A stretch of DNA of 64,000 bases from a virus, in the IMG/VR virus record IMGVR_UViG_3300020197_000018, positions 1 to 64,000 of that record, one strand, 5' to 3'. Each line of letters opens with the position of its first letter. Position 1 is the first letter of the stretch. This document shows, piece after piece, positions 18,742 through 26,037 of this stretch. The notes under the pieces were generated by a model, which saw only the letters and a list, made by a program, of their open reading frames with translations, was not told where the DNA came from and searched no databases. The translations under genes were made by a program, and so were the position numbers.

Positions 18742-20273
18742 CCCTAACTTTCGGCAGTCTTTTCGCCGGCGTCGGTGGCTTCGATCTTGGCTTCGAGGCC
18801 GCCGGTTGGCGTTGCCGATGGCAAGCGGAATGGGACGAGCAGTGCCAGCGGATTTTACGCAAGCACTGGCCCAACACCCCCAAGTATTATGATGTGAAAG
18901 ACGTTGACGGAAGGCTCCTGGAGCCGGTGGACGCGATCAATTTCGGTTCGCCGTGCCAGGATCTTTCCGTCGCCGGTAAGAGGGCCGGCCTAACTGGTTC
19001 TCGTTCTAATTTGTTTCACGAGGCAATGCGGATTATCAGGGAGATGCGCGATGCAACAAACGGAACTTTTCCAAGGCTCGCAATATGGGAGAACGTCCCA
19101 GGGGCCCTCAACTCCAACAAGGGAGCTGACTTCGGGGTCGTCCTCGACGAAATGGCTCTCGCAGGGGCTGTGGCTATCGAGTGGGCAGTCCTGGATGCGC
19201 AATACTTCGGAATCCCCCAGCGACGGCGCCGCGTTTTCGTGTGTGCTCTCTTCGATTCTGGCGCCGCAGAACGAAGTTCCTTCCCGATATTATCTGTCTG
19301 CGAGGGCGTGCGCAGGAATTCTCAGAAGGGCAATAAGAAGAAACAAGACCCTGCCTCCGCGCTTGAAGGCGGCGCTGCAGGCGGTGGTGGACAAGGACCC
19401 GGACCGGGACAGGGACAACTCGAGTTCGGAGTGAATGAGGAGCAGGACTCCACGGCGTTCAGGATGCGCGGCTTCGGCGACTACACATCGGACGGGACGG
19501 TCTCCGCGATCAAGGCGCGCGATCACAAGGACGCTACCGATCTGATCGTGTCCGAACCGGAACCGTTCACTGCTACGAGTTTCGCCAAGTACGTCGAGGG
19601 AGTGGGAACTCTCCGGGCTGCCGGTGGGGACCTCGGCGGGGGCAGCGAAACGCTTCTTGCCTACGAAGATCCGGACACCATGGTGTTCCACCCGCACCGT
19701 CAGGACGGAGTGAGAATGCAGGGCGACACGATCAACACGCTCACCGCCTTCATGGGGACCGGGGGCCTCAACACCCCGATGGTCGCCCAGGCGATCGGTT
19801 TCTCCCACACCCAGTGCCTCGATGCCCAGCCCTCGGAGGTGGCTTTCCCCACGCTGAGGACGGGCGGGGCGGGTCACGCCGTCGCCCACGCCGACATGAA
19901 CGACGGACTGGCCATGACATTGAGATCTGGCGGGGACGGAGGGGTGCCCTCGTCCCGCGGGGAGAACCTAGTCATTGAGCCGGACCGACCGATCGCCTAC
20001 GACGAGTACAACGACAGGCTCGTCGACGGCGACGTGCATCACTCCCTTCGGGCCGGGACCAAGCAGTCGAGCGGCGTCATCCAGAACATGGTCGTGAGGA
20101 GGTTGATGCCGTCGGAGTGCGAGGCCCTAATGGGCTGGCCGAAAGACCACACTAGGTACACCGACGACGGCAAGGAACTCAGCGACACCCATCGGTACAA
20201 GCAATGCGGTAACGGGGTGGCGGCGCCGGTGGCCGAATGGATCGCACGAAAATATGCGGTCATTTTTGAATAG
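18738..20273 (+). CDS. Cytosine-5 DNA methyltransferase, apparent CTG start, 511 aa
   Basis: The frame opens with (M)TLTFGSLFAGVGGFDLGF: motif I (FAGVGG) lies before any ATG, GTG or TTG, and the only plausible start is CTG at 18738, overlapping the ssb stop as CTGA. Later motifs: FGSPCQDLS with catalytic Cys73, WENVPG (motif VI), QRRRR (motif VIII) and NGVAAPVAEWI (motif X). The target-recognition part (about 200-430) is long and Gly-rich. The enzyme would methylate C5 of cytosine, for example to protect phage DNA from restriction. A GTG at 18894 would remove motif I and must be internal. Confidence 0.88.
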   Translation: MTLTFGSLFAGVGGFDLGFEAAGWRCRWQAEWDEQCQRILRKHWPNTPKYYDVKDVDGRLLEPVDAINFGSPCQDLSVAGKRAGLTGSRSNLFHEAMRIIREMRDATNGTFPRLAIWENVPGALNSNKGADFGVVLDEMALAGAVAIEWAVLDAQYFGIPQRRRRVFVCALFDSGAAERSSFPILSVCEGVRRNSQKGNKKKQDPASALEGGAAGGGGQGPGPGQGQLEFGVNEEQDSTAFRMRGFGDYTSDGTVSAIKARDHKDATDLIVSEPEPFTATSFAKYVEGVGTLRAAGGDLGGGSETLLAYEDPDTMVFHPHRQDGVRMQGDTINTLTAFMGTGGLNTPMVAQAIGFSHTQCLDAQPSEVAFPTLRTGGAGHAVAHADMNDGLAMTLRSGGDGGVPSSRGENLVIEPDRPIAYDEYNDRLVDGDVHHSLRAGTKQSSGVIQNMVVRRLMPSECEALMGWPKDHTRYTDDGKELSDTHRYKQCGNGVAAPVAEWIARKYAVIFE

Positions 20274-20898
20274 GTTCAACCCAGCGCCCCTCAAGACATG
20301 GAACGACTCGGCGGCCAACGCCCTGTTGATGTTTCTCCCCGGCGACCACGGCCAGTACATTTGCGAGCCGTTCCCCCTGCCGCACTACTTCCCGATGTTG
20401 AAACACGACTCCGACCTCATGGGCAGACTCGGCAGGCTGAGGATGTCGGTGGACTATCTCATCGCCCACCAATTCGAGGAAGACGGAAGCATCAAGGCGT
20501 CCAGCGTTGCGGCCGACGGCGTCATCCAGTCCTGGCGGCAGATCGGTTTTTACGGTAGGGAGTTCGGCACCGTGGCGTGTCCGTTCTCCCCCCTGGATTT
20601 CAAGAGCGTGGCCAAACACGTCCACCACGTGCTCGTGCGCAAGCAGACGGACTACGGGCACGAGAACATCAGGAGGTTCGGGAGAATCGGATTGATCGTT
20701 CGCATGCACGACAAGGTGGCGAGACTTGAGAACTTGGTAGCCCGCGGGGCGATCGACGACCCGCGCAACGAGTCCATCTTCGACAACGTCGTGGATGTGA
20801 TGGGTTACTCGGCGATAGGCATCATGTGGGAGTCGGACAGTTTCCTTCTGCCCCTCAGGGAGGACGCTCAGTCTCGGCTGGAGGTCTTGCCGCTGTAG
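20254..20898 (+). CDS. Nmad1/DUF1599-like nucleotide-modification-associated protein, 214 aa
   Basis: A 214-residue protein. The C-terminal half (about 130-200) matches the Nmad1/DUF1599 pattern: KQTDYGHENIRRFG, LIVRMHDKVARLENL, ESIFDNVVDVMGYSAIG. The family is associated with phage base modification and resembles all-alpha NTP-binding domains. It overlaps the methyltransferase stop by 20 nt, supporting a joint DNA-modification role. Its 3' end overlaps the convergent gene at 20868 by 31 nt. Confidence 0.7.
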   Translation: MRSFLNRFNPAPLKTWNDSAANALLMFLPGDHGQYICEPFPLPHYFPMLKHDSDLMGRLGRLRMSVDYLIAHQFEEDGSIKASSVAADGVIQSWRQIGFYGREFGTVACPFSPLDFKSVAKHVHHVLVRKQTDYGHENIRRFGRIGLIVRMHDKVARLENLVARGAIDDPRNESIFDNVVDVMGYSAIGIMWESDSFLLPLREDAQSRLEVLPL

Positions 20899-21080
20899 AT
20901 GTCGTAGACGGTGGCTATCCCGAGGGCGTTTTGCCAATCAAACTTGGGAAGTTCGCCCAGCGGTTTTTCGTTTTTGTCCCGCGGACGGGCGAGCCGGACC
21001 ACGAGCGTCTCGAGCTCCGAGATTCTGCGCTCCATTTCCTCGAACCTCTCGTCGATGTCAATCCTGTCGTTGTCTTTCAT
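20868..21080 (-). CDS. Small coiled-coil protein, 70 aa
   Basis: A 70-residue protein. The start is the ATG at 21080, overlapping the nuclease stop as ATGA. Residues 5-35 are a heptad-like coiled coil (DERFEEMERRISELETLVVR). The rest has no recognised motif. Last gene of the large minus-strand structural operon; it meets the plus-strand Nmad1 gene tail to tail. Confidence 0.6.
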   Translation of the reverse strand: MKDNDRIDIDERFEEMERRISELETLVVRLARPRDKNEKPLGELPKFDWQNALGIATVYDIYSGKTSSRD

Positions 21081-21478
21081 TTGTGTTTGAATTCCACCCA
21101 GGTCTTGTCGCCGACGCCATAGTACTCCCGTGCGTAACCGGACTGGATGATGTCCTTGTTGAGGCATGCCGTCGTCGGATCGTCGATCTCGTCGGACGAG
21201 TAGATATTGGCGAGGATTCGCCCGTACTTGTCGTTCTTGTCCGGGATCGTGTTGACGAAAACCCAGTCATGATTGGTCAGCCAGTCCAAAGTAAACGACT
21301 TCGCCTTCAATCCGAGCTCTTTTTCCTTGAGGTCTTTTGTCCGCGACTCTGGTGCGTTGACACCGAACAAGCGGACGCGGATCTTATGGTGGATATTGAA
21401 ACCAAGGTCGATCATCAGGTCCAGGGTGTCGCCATCCACGACGTTGAGCACCTTGGCTCCGTACCAGAACCTTTGCAT
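21077..21478 (-). CDS. Staphylococcal-type (SNase) nuclease, 133 aa
   Basis: A 133-residue thermonuclease-like domain: VVDGDTLDLMIDLGF (Ca-binding Asp), VRLFGVNAPESR (catalytic Arg and Glu), DKYGRILANIY (second Arg), and C-terminal GYAREYYG. No signal peptide, so it acts in the infected cell or is packaged. Its ATG overlaps the stop of the Cys-rich structural gene (TGATG). It would cut DNA or RNA in a Ca-dependent way; the role in this late operon is unknown. Confidence 0.9.
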   Translation of the reverse strand: MQRFWYGAKVLNVVDGDTLDLMIDLGFNIHHKIRVRLFGVNAPESRTKDLKEKELGLKAKSFTLDWLTNHDWVFVNTIPDKNDKYGRILANIYSSDEIDDPTTACLNKDIIQSGYAREYYGVGDKTWVEFKHK

Positions 21479-23283
21479 CAGTTACTCCCGAAATTTCTTC
21501 CGGGACCCCTTTGGCGACCTCGGTTCGGATTATTCGGCGTCCTAGTTATCGGTTGCATACGAGACGGAGGATTCTTTGGCACGTTGCGACCCGGAATTTC
21601 GCGAGGATTTACGGTCGCCGGTCTTGGTCGTGGGTTGTCGTCGGTCGGCATTCTTCTCGGGTAAGTGGGCTCTTGTCGCGGTCTCATTGGTCTCATTGGT
21701 CTCCGTGGGGCGGACGGCCCTCGTTCAAACCCTCGTCCGCCCCTCCCGCCATCCCCCCTGCGGGGCGGGTTCGGGTACCTGTCGGCGGGTCTCGGGTTGC
21801 CCGTCGCAGCCGATGGTCCTGGCGGACCGGACGGCCCTGGTTCAAACCCTCGTCCGCCCCTCCCGCCATCCCCCCTGCGGGGCGGGTTCGGGTACCTGTC
21901 AGCCGGTCTCGGGTTGCGCGTCGCCGGGGAAGGTCCCTCGGGCGTCTGACCGGGCGGGTACTTTTTCGGCGGGGGGTTGGGGTACCTGTCGGCCGGCTTG
22001 GGATTTTTGGTCGCCGCGGATGGGGGTTCTGGCTTCTGTCCCGGCGGATATTTCTTCTGCGGGTCAGGGTACCTGTCGGCCGGCTTGGGATTGGTGGTCG
22101 CCGGAGAACGGACCCTCCCTCTTTCGATTCGATTCTCCTCCTCGAGTCCTGCCATGTACGTCATCTTGTCGTACGCAGCGCGAGCCTTCGCGCGGGCGTC
22201 CCTCTCCTTCTGCGAGCGGTCCTGCACCTTCGGGTTGCGCTTGATGCCCTGTCTCCTTAGTTCCGAGCGGACGAACTTCCTGCGATCCATTTCGTACTTG
22301 TTGTTGCTCTGCCTCTTGTACGGGGCGCGCTGCTCCTGCGGGGTCCCCTCGAAAATAATTCCGTCCATGTCGTGGTCGATCGCCTCGTCGGCCGGTCCCA
22401 TGGAGCCCGAGCCGATCGCGGCGCCGAGAGCCTTGACCGACGGGCGGACGGCGACGGACTTCGTCTCGGTGATCGGGCCTCCCGTCACCCACGCGCGGCA
22501 GGTCCTCTTCGACGCGCACTTGAAGTCGAACGCCTCGCAGTAGCCGAGCCCGCCGGCCGCGTCGATCGCGTCCCACTCGTCCTTCCGCGTGGGACCGGTC
22601 ACGCCCTTCTGTATGCACGATTTCATCTCGGGCGTGACGATGAACATCGAGCAGTTGCCGCACATCTGCTTGCGGGCCTGGTCTGGGGCGACAGCCCACT
22701 CCGTGGCGAGCTTCTTGTAGAAGGCGTCGTTGGGCTCGTCGGGGTTGAGGGGCCCGTACGTGGCCGTCTTGATGGCCTTCGTCCTGTTCTTCAGGTTGGT
22801 GGCGATGTCTCTCGTGGCTTTCGGGCAGTTCCCGGAATTGGCGGGTTCCTCCTTGATCTTCATCCTGCGCTTCCCGACGTTGGTGGGCATGACGGGCATC
22901 TGAGCGGCCGGGTCGTAGACGCCCTTCACCACGCCGTCTGGGATCACGGCGAACCTGCACTTGCCGCCGTCCTCGACCTTCTGGGCGATTATCTTGCAGA
23001 CCCCGTTCCCCGCGTACAGGGCGCAGTTTGCGCACTTGACGCCGATGTGCGCGACGACGTTGTCCTTGGCCGGCTCGTAGCCCGCCCATATCCCGGTCTC
23101 GTCCTCGTTGAACTTGCCGTACTTCTTGGCGATGGCGATGAGGGCATCGGCGAGCTCCTGCTCCTCGGCGGCTAGCTTGGGCTTGACCTGCGCCGGCTTT
23201 TCTGGCTCGTCCTGAACGACCATTACGATCTCGCCTGAAACAAGCCTGCCGAGAATGTCGTTGATGTCCAAGAAATCTCCCAA
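21478..23283 (-). CDS. Cys-rich structural protein with proline-rich tandem repeats, 601 aa
   Basis: About 601 residues if TTG at 23283 is the start; an ATG at 23223 is the alternative, but the intervening sequence looks coding. Residues 80-115 hold C84-x2-C87-x8-C96-x12-C109, reminiscent of phage HiPIP-like domains. A second Cys cluster (MCGNCSMF ... YCEAFDFKC ... RTCRAWVTGGP) follows at about 208-275. Then comes DHDMDGIIFEGTPQEQRAP, a short form of the DxDxDG...EG module in the giant proteins. The last 200 residues are low-complexity with four PADRYPNP-type repeats. Directly after the capsid gene, so probably head-associated. Confidence 0.75.
   Translation of the reverse strand: MGDFLDINDILGRLVSGEIVMVVQDEPEKPAQVKPKLAAEEQELADALIAIAKKYGKFNEDETGIWAGYEPAKDNVVAHIGVKCANCALYAGNGVCKIIAQKVEDGGKCRFAVIPDGVVKGVYDPAAQMPVMPTNVGKRRMKIKEEPANSGNCPKATRDIATNLKNRTKAIKTATYGPLNPDEPNDAFYKKLATEWAVAPDQARKQMCGNCSMFIVTPEMKSCIQKGVTGPTRKDEWDAIDAAGGLGYCEAFDFKCASKRTCRAWVTGGPITETKSVAVRPSVKALGAAIGSGSMGPADEAIDHDMDGIIFEGTPQEQRAPYKRQSNNKYEMDRRKFVRSELRRQGIKRNPKVQDRSQKERDARAKARAAYDKMTYMAGLEEENRIERGRVRSPATTNPKPADRYPDPQKKYPPGQKPEPPSAATKNPKPADRYPNPPPKKYPPGQTPEGPSPATRNPRPADRYPNPPRRGDGGRGGRGFEPGPSGPPGPSAATGNPRPADRYPNPPRRGDGGRGGRGFERGPSAPRRPMRPMRPRQEPTYPRRMPTDDNPRPRPATVNPREIPGRNVPKNPPSRMQPITRTPNNPNRGRQRGPGRNFGSN
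21700..22110 (-). repeat. Four tandem repeats encoding (P/R)PADRYP(N/D)P
   Basis: Within the 601-aa protein, the peptide ATxNPxPADRYPNP recurs four times. The two repeats nearest the C-terminus also share a long Gly/Arg-rich stretch and are almost identical at DNA level (about 21720-21775 and 21840-21895), pointing to recent slippage. Confidence 0.75.
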
Positions 23284-23352
23284 AAGATGGTAGTTAGATT
23301 ATTGCACGTCTACGATGAAATAAACATAACCCATGTTCGCCGTGAAAGGCAA

Positions 23353-23395
23353 CGCCCCCGTCCCTGCCGAATGTTCCTCGGCCGAGACGGGGGCG
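23353..23395 (-). terminator. Probable terminator after the capsid gene
   Basis: CGCCCCCGTC (23353-23362) pairs perfectly with GACGGGGGCG (23386-23395). Read on the minus strand it follows the capsid gene stop at 23421 and is followed by TTGCCTTTC, a weak T-rich tail. It probably attenuates rather than fully ends transcription, boosting capsid over downstream genes. Confidence 0.55.
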
Positions 23396-23420
23396 ACGCT
23401 TATTCCTGCGTTAGTTCGGA

Positions 23421-24755
23421 TCAGGCTGGTGCGCTGTTGAAGGTAACCTTCACGAAGGCTTCCGGCCTCTTGACCGCCAGCGCCAGGCGCTGCTCGGCCA
23501 GGATGACGATCGCGTTGCGGACGAAGAAGTCCGAGTGCTGTTCGCTGACTCGGATGCTTGCCTGCTCGCGGTCGTATAGCTGGGCGCCGGTTCCGAACGC
23601 ACCGACGAGGGCGGTGCCCTCGGCGATTGCCGGTGACTCGACAACCGAGGTCCTCCACAGCCTCGGCTGACCGCCGAGAGCCACGGAAACCGCGACTAGG
23701 TACTGACCGTTGTCATCTTTCGAGAGTTCGATCTTCTCCCAGTCGCTCGGGTGCATGACCACGCCGGTCGGCTCGTAGTAGGCAAGGAACGACAGGGTCA
23801 GGGCGCGACGAATCGCGTCTCCCCTATTGTCCCCGGTCTGACCAGACGACCAGTTGTAGGTCTGGATTCCCGCCGTCTGAAGGACGCCCCTCAGGTTCTC
23901 GCCCGACCCGCTGCCGTTGAGGATTTGCGAGTCCTCAAGGAGACGCAAACCGTACATGAGCTCGTTGTCGATGATGCTGCGGAGCTGCGGTTCGTCGGCC
24001 AGCACGTTGCGGTGCGCGGCTTCCCAGTGGGCAAGCGTGCGGACCGAAGCGGCTTCGGCGACGAACTGGAGGCTCGACTGCGGCTTGGCAGCGAACACGT
24101 CCGGGTTCGGAGTCGTGTCTCGCTGTGCCACCGCAGCAGCGGCGTTTGTTGCCGTCGTTCCCGGCGTTGTGTAGCCGAGGTGACGGAAGTACTCGATCAC
24201 GGCCGCAGTGGTCGTGCGCGACGGGAACAGGTCCCTGACGCGCTTCGTCCTCGTCGGCTGGGTGACCATCGGGTCGCGCTGCACGGTTCCGAAGTTCGCC
24301 GTCGCACCGTTGGCAAGGTTGCCCGTCGGCATCGCCGAGAACACGTCCTTGACACCGTACTCGGTGAGCGAACCGGTGTACTGCCATGGTGAGGCCATGT
24401 TGGCACCGTTGCGTCCCCCGTTGAGGGCCTTGAACTCCGGTGAGTCGACGAACTGTTGTCCGATCGACCTCGGGGCTTGCTGAACTGGTGCGATGACCGC
24501 TGCTTGGGCGGCTATCGATGCATCGGCCGGGGATGAACCCCAGTCCTTCACCTGGTTGAGCGACTCGAGACCCTCAATGAGTCCCTTGATCTCGCGGATG
24601 TCGGACATGTTCTTGTCGAAGGCCGACTTCTGCTCGGTCGTAACGACGACCGTTCCGTTGTCAACGCGGAATGAGTCCGCGATCTCTTTGTTTTGCTGCA
24701 TCTTTTCGCGGAGTGCTGACTGCAACTCGCGGAGCCTGCTCGTGTCTTCCGACAT
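23421..24755 (-). CDS. HK97-type major capsid protein, 444 aa
   Basis: A 444-residue protein with an N-terminal coiled delta-like region (LRELQSALREKMQQ, residues 1-75), a flexible Ala/Gln/Pro segment, then the HK97 fold: DLFPSRTTTAAVIEYFRHLG, IIDNELMYGLRLLEDSQILNG, VVMHPSDWEKIELSKD, and a C-terminal beta region (AVKRPEAFVKVTF). It forms the capsid shell. AGGAGG precedes the ATG. Delta-domain removal by a maturation protease is expected for the family, but the (A/P/G)EAGM motif of the giant proteins is absent here. Confidence 0.93.
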   Translation of the reverse strand: MSEDTSRLRELQSALREKMQQNKEIADSFRVDNGTVVVTTEQKSAFDKNMSDIREIKGLIEGLESLNQVKDWGSSPADASIAAQAAVIAPVQQAPRSIGQQFVDSPEFKALNGGRNGANMASPWQYTGSLTEYGVKDVFSAMPTGNLANGATANFGTVQRDPMVTQPTRTKRVRDLFPSRTTTAAVIEYFRHLGYTTPGTTATNAAAAVAQRDTTPNPDVFAAKPQSSLQFVAEAASVRTLAHWEAAHRNVLADEPQLRSIIDNELMYGLRLLEDSQILNGSGSGENLRGVLQTAGIQTYNWSSGQTGDNRGDAIRRALTLSFLAYYEPTGVVMHPSDWEKIELSKDDNGQYLVAVSVALGGQPRLWRTSVVESPAIAEGTALVGAFGTGAQLYDREQASIRVSEQHSDFFVRNAIVILAEQRLALAVKRPEAFVKVTFNSAPA

Positions 24756-24880
24756 GATTTTGCCTCCTGGGCATTATTGTTGTTGCTGTTCTACTAGACA
24801 GCGCTAGGTGAGCACCCGCTGCTTGCGTCTGGATTCAAAGTTAGCAGAATACTAAACGCCGTAGTGTAAGTAGCGTATTT
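24756..24880. other. Intergenic leader upstream of the capsid gene
   Basis: A 125-nt AT-richer gap between the 68-aa gene and the capsid gene, with the capsid Shine-Dalgarno site at its left end. I see A/T-rich, -10-like words on the minus strand (TAGTAT, ATAAAAATA) but no convincing -35. A dedicated capsid promoter is plausible. Confidence 0.4.
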
Positions 24881-25087
24881 TTATGTGGCTATGTCTATGC
24901 CGTAACCGTGGCTACGCATGTCTGCGTAGATGTCCTTCAATTTGTCAAGCATTTTGCGATTTTCTGGGGTGTCGGCAAGTCCGTAATGGGACAGGGGTTG
25001 GTCCAGACACGCCGCGAGTTGCAGCGCCTCAAAGGCGTTCAGGCCTGCGCCGGCCCTCGGTCGATCGGAAATCCTGTCGTCGCTCAT
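24881..25087 (-). CDS. Small helical protein upstream of the capsid gene, 68 aa
   Basis: A 68-residue protein, not recognised, with GGGAGG and ATG directly after the stop of the 4972-aa gene. It contains Leu/Ala-rich helices (LNAFEALQLAACLDQPLSHYG). The position just upstream of the capsid gene would suit a scaffold or decoration protein, but the size is small. Confidence 0.6.
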   Translation of the reverse strand: MSDDRISDRPRAGAGLNAFEALQLAACLDQPLSHYGLADTPENRKMLDKLKDIYADMRSHGYGIDIAT

Positions 25088-25089
25088 CC

Positions 25090-26037
25090 CTACCTCCCAG
25101 AGAACGGAATAGTTATCGTTTGCGTCTTGCGCACCTCAATTTTACTGCCATCGGGGGCTGTCCTGTCCTTGTACAAGTATCTTAACAGGTAGGGGTGCTT
25201 TATCTGGAGGATCTGCGGCGCACCCAGCTGCCCGAGGAGCATCTGTCCGACGAGGAGGGGTTTCGTCGGGTCCTTCTCCGAGTCCCAGATGTACAACTCG
25301 TCGAACAATTGCCTCTCAATGATGATGGGAAGTATCTGCTGGAGGTTCCACTGGATCTGTTCAACTATCCCTTCCGGCACGTGACGCCCGAACTGATCTT
25401 CCCTGTTCAGCACCCTTTTTTGGATGACTGGCAACGGTGCGAAGAAGTAGTGGCCGACGATGTTGTATCCCTTCTTGCGCCAGTCAACCAGGTCCTGGAA
25501 CCCGTCGTTGAACTGTCCGCTGGTGTCGTACACGAGGTCAAGCCCCTCCTCCGTGGCGGCCCTCGCCATCACGGCTGCCACCTGCCGCGACTCTCGGTGC
25601 ACCAGGCCGGACGCGCTCTCCAGCCTGCGCGCGTACCAGAGCCTCGTCTCGGGCATCATTATTTTTGCGTCGTCCGGATCCGCCACGATGGCGCTGTCGT
25701 AGTTCGGTATGCCCGCCAAACCCATGTTCCTCGCCGTGGACTTCCCGGTCCCTGATCCTCCCCCGAGTATGTAGGCGGTCGGTCTCTGCTGGTCGTTGGG
25801 AATGTCGCCCCTCCTCGCCCGCTCGAGACTCAACTCCACGTACGGCCTCCATAACTGCTCCACCCGGTCCTTGTCGCCCCAGGCCGCAAACAGGTCGTCC
25901 CCGCCCCTCGAGGTGCCCACCCTGTAGAACCCTGCGGTGTCGCTGCCCTTTTCGAGGTGACTCGGCGGCATCTTGCTTTGCACCGACAGGAGACCGAGCT
26001 CGCGTGGCAGCGAATCATCTATGGGTTTGTCCGACAT
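25090..26037 (-). other. Polyprotein module: zeta-toxin-like kinase
   Basis: Residues 4658-4972, after the last EAGM site. Walker A GGGSGTGKST (4749-4758; 25735-25764), ADPDD, then LVHRESRQVA, a family-like DLVYDTSG and Arg-rich VLNREDQFGRHVPEG. The order matches zeta/PezT kinases, which phosphorylate UDP-GlcNAc precursors, but related kinases act on other substrates. No epsilon-type antitoxin is visible. Confidence 0.8.
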
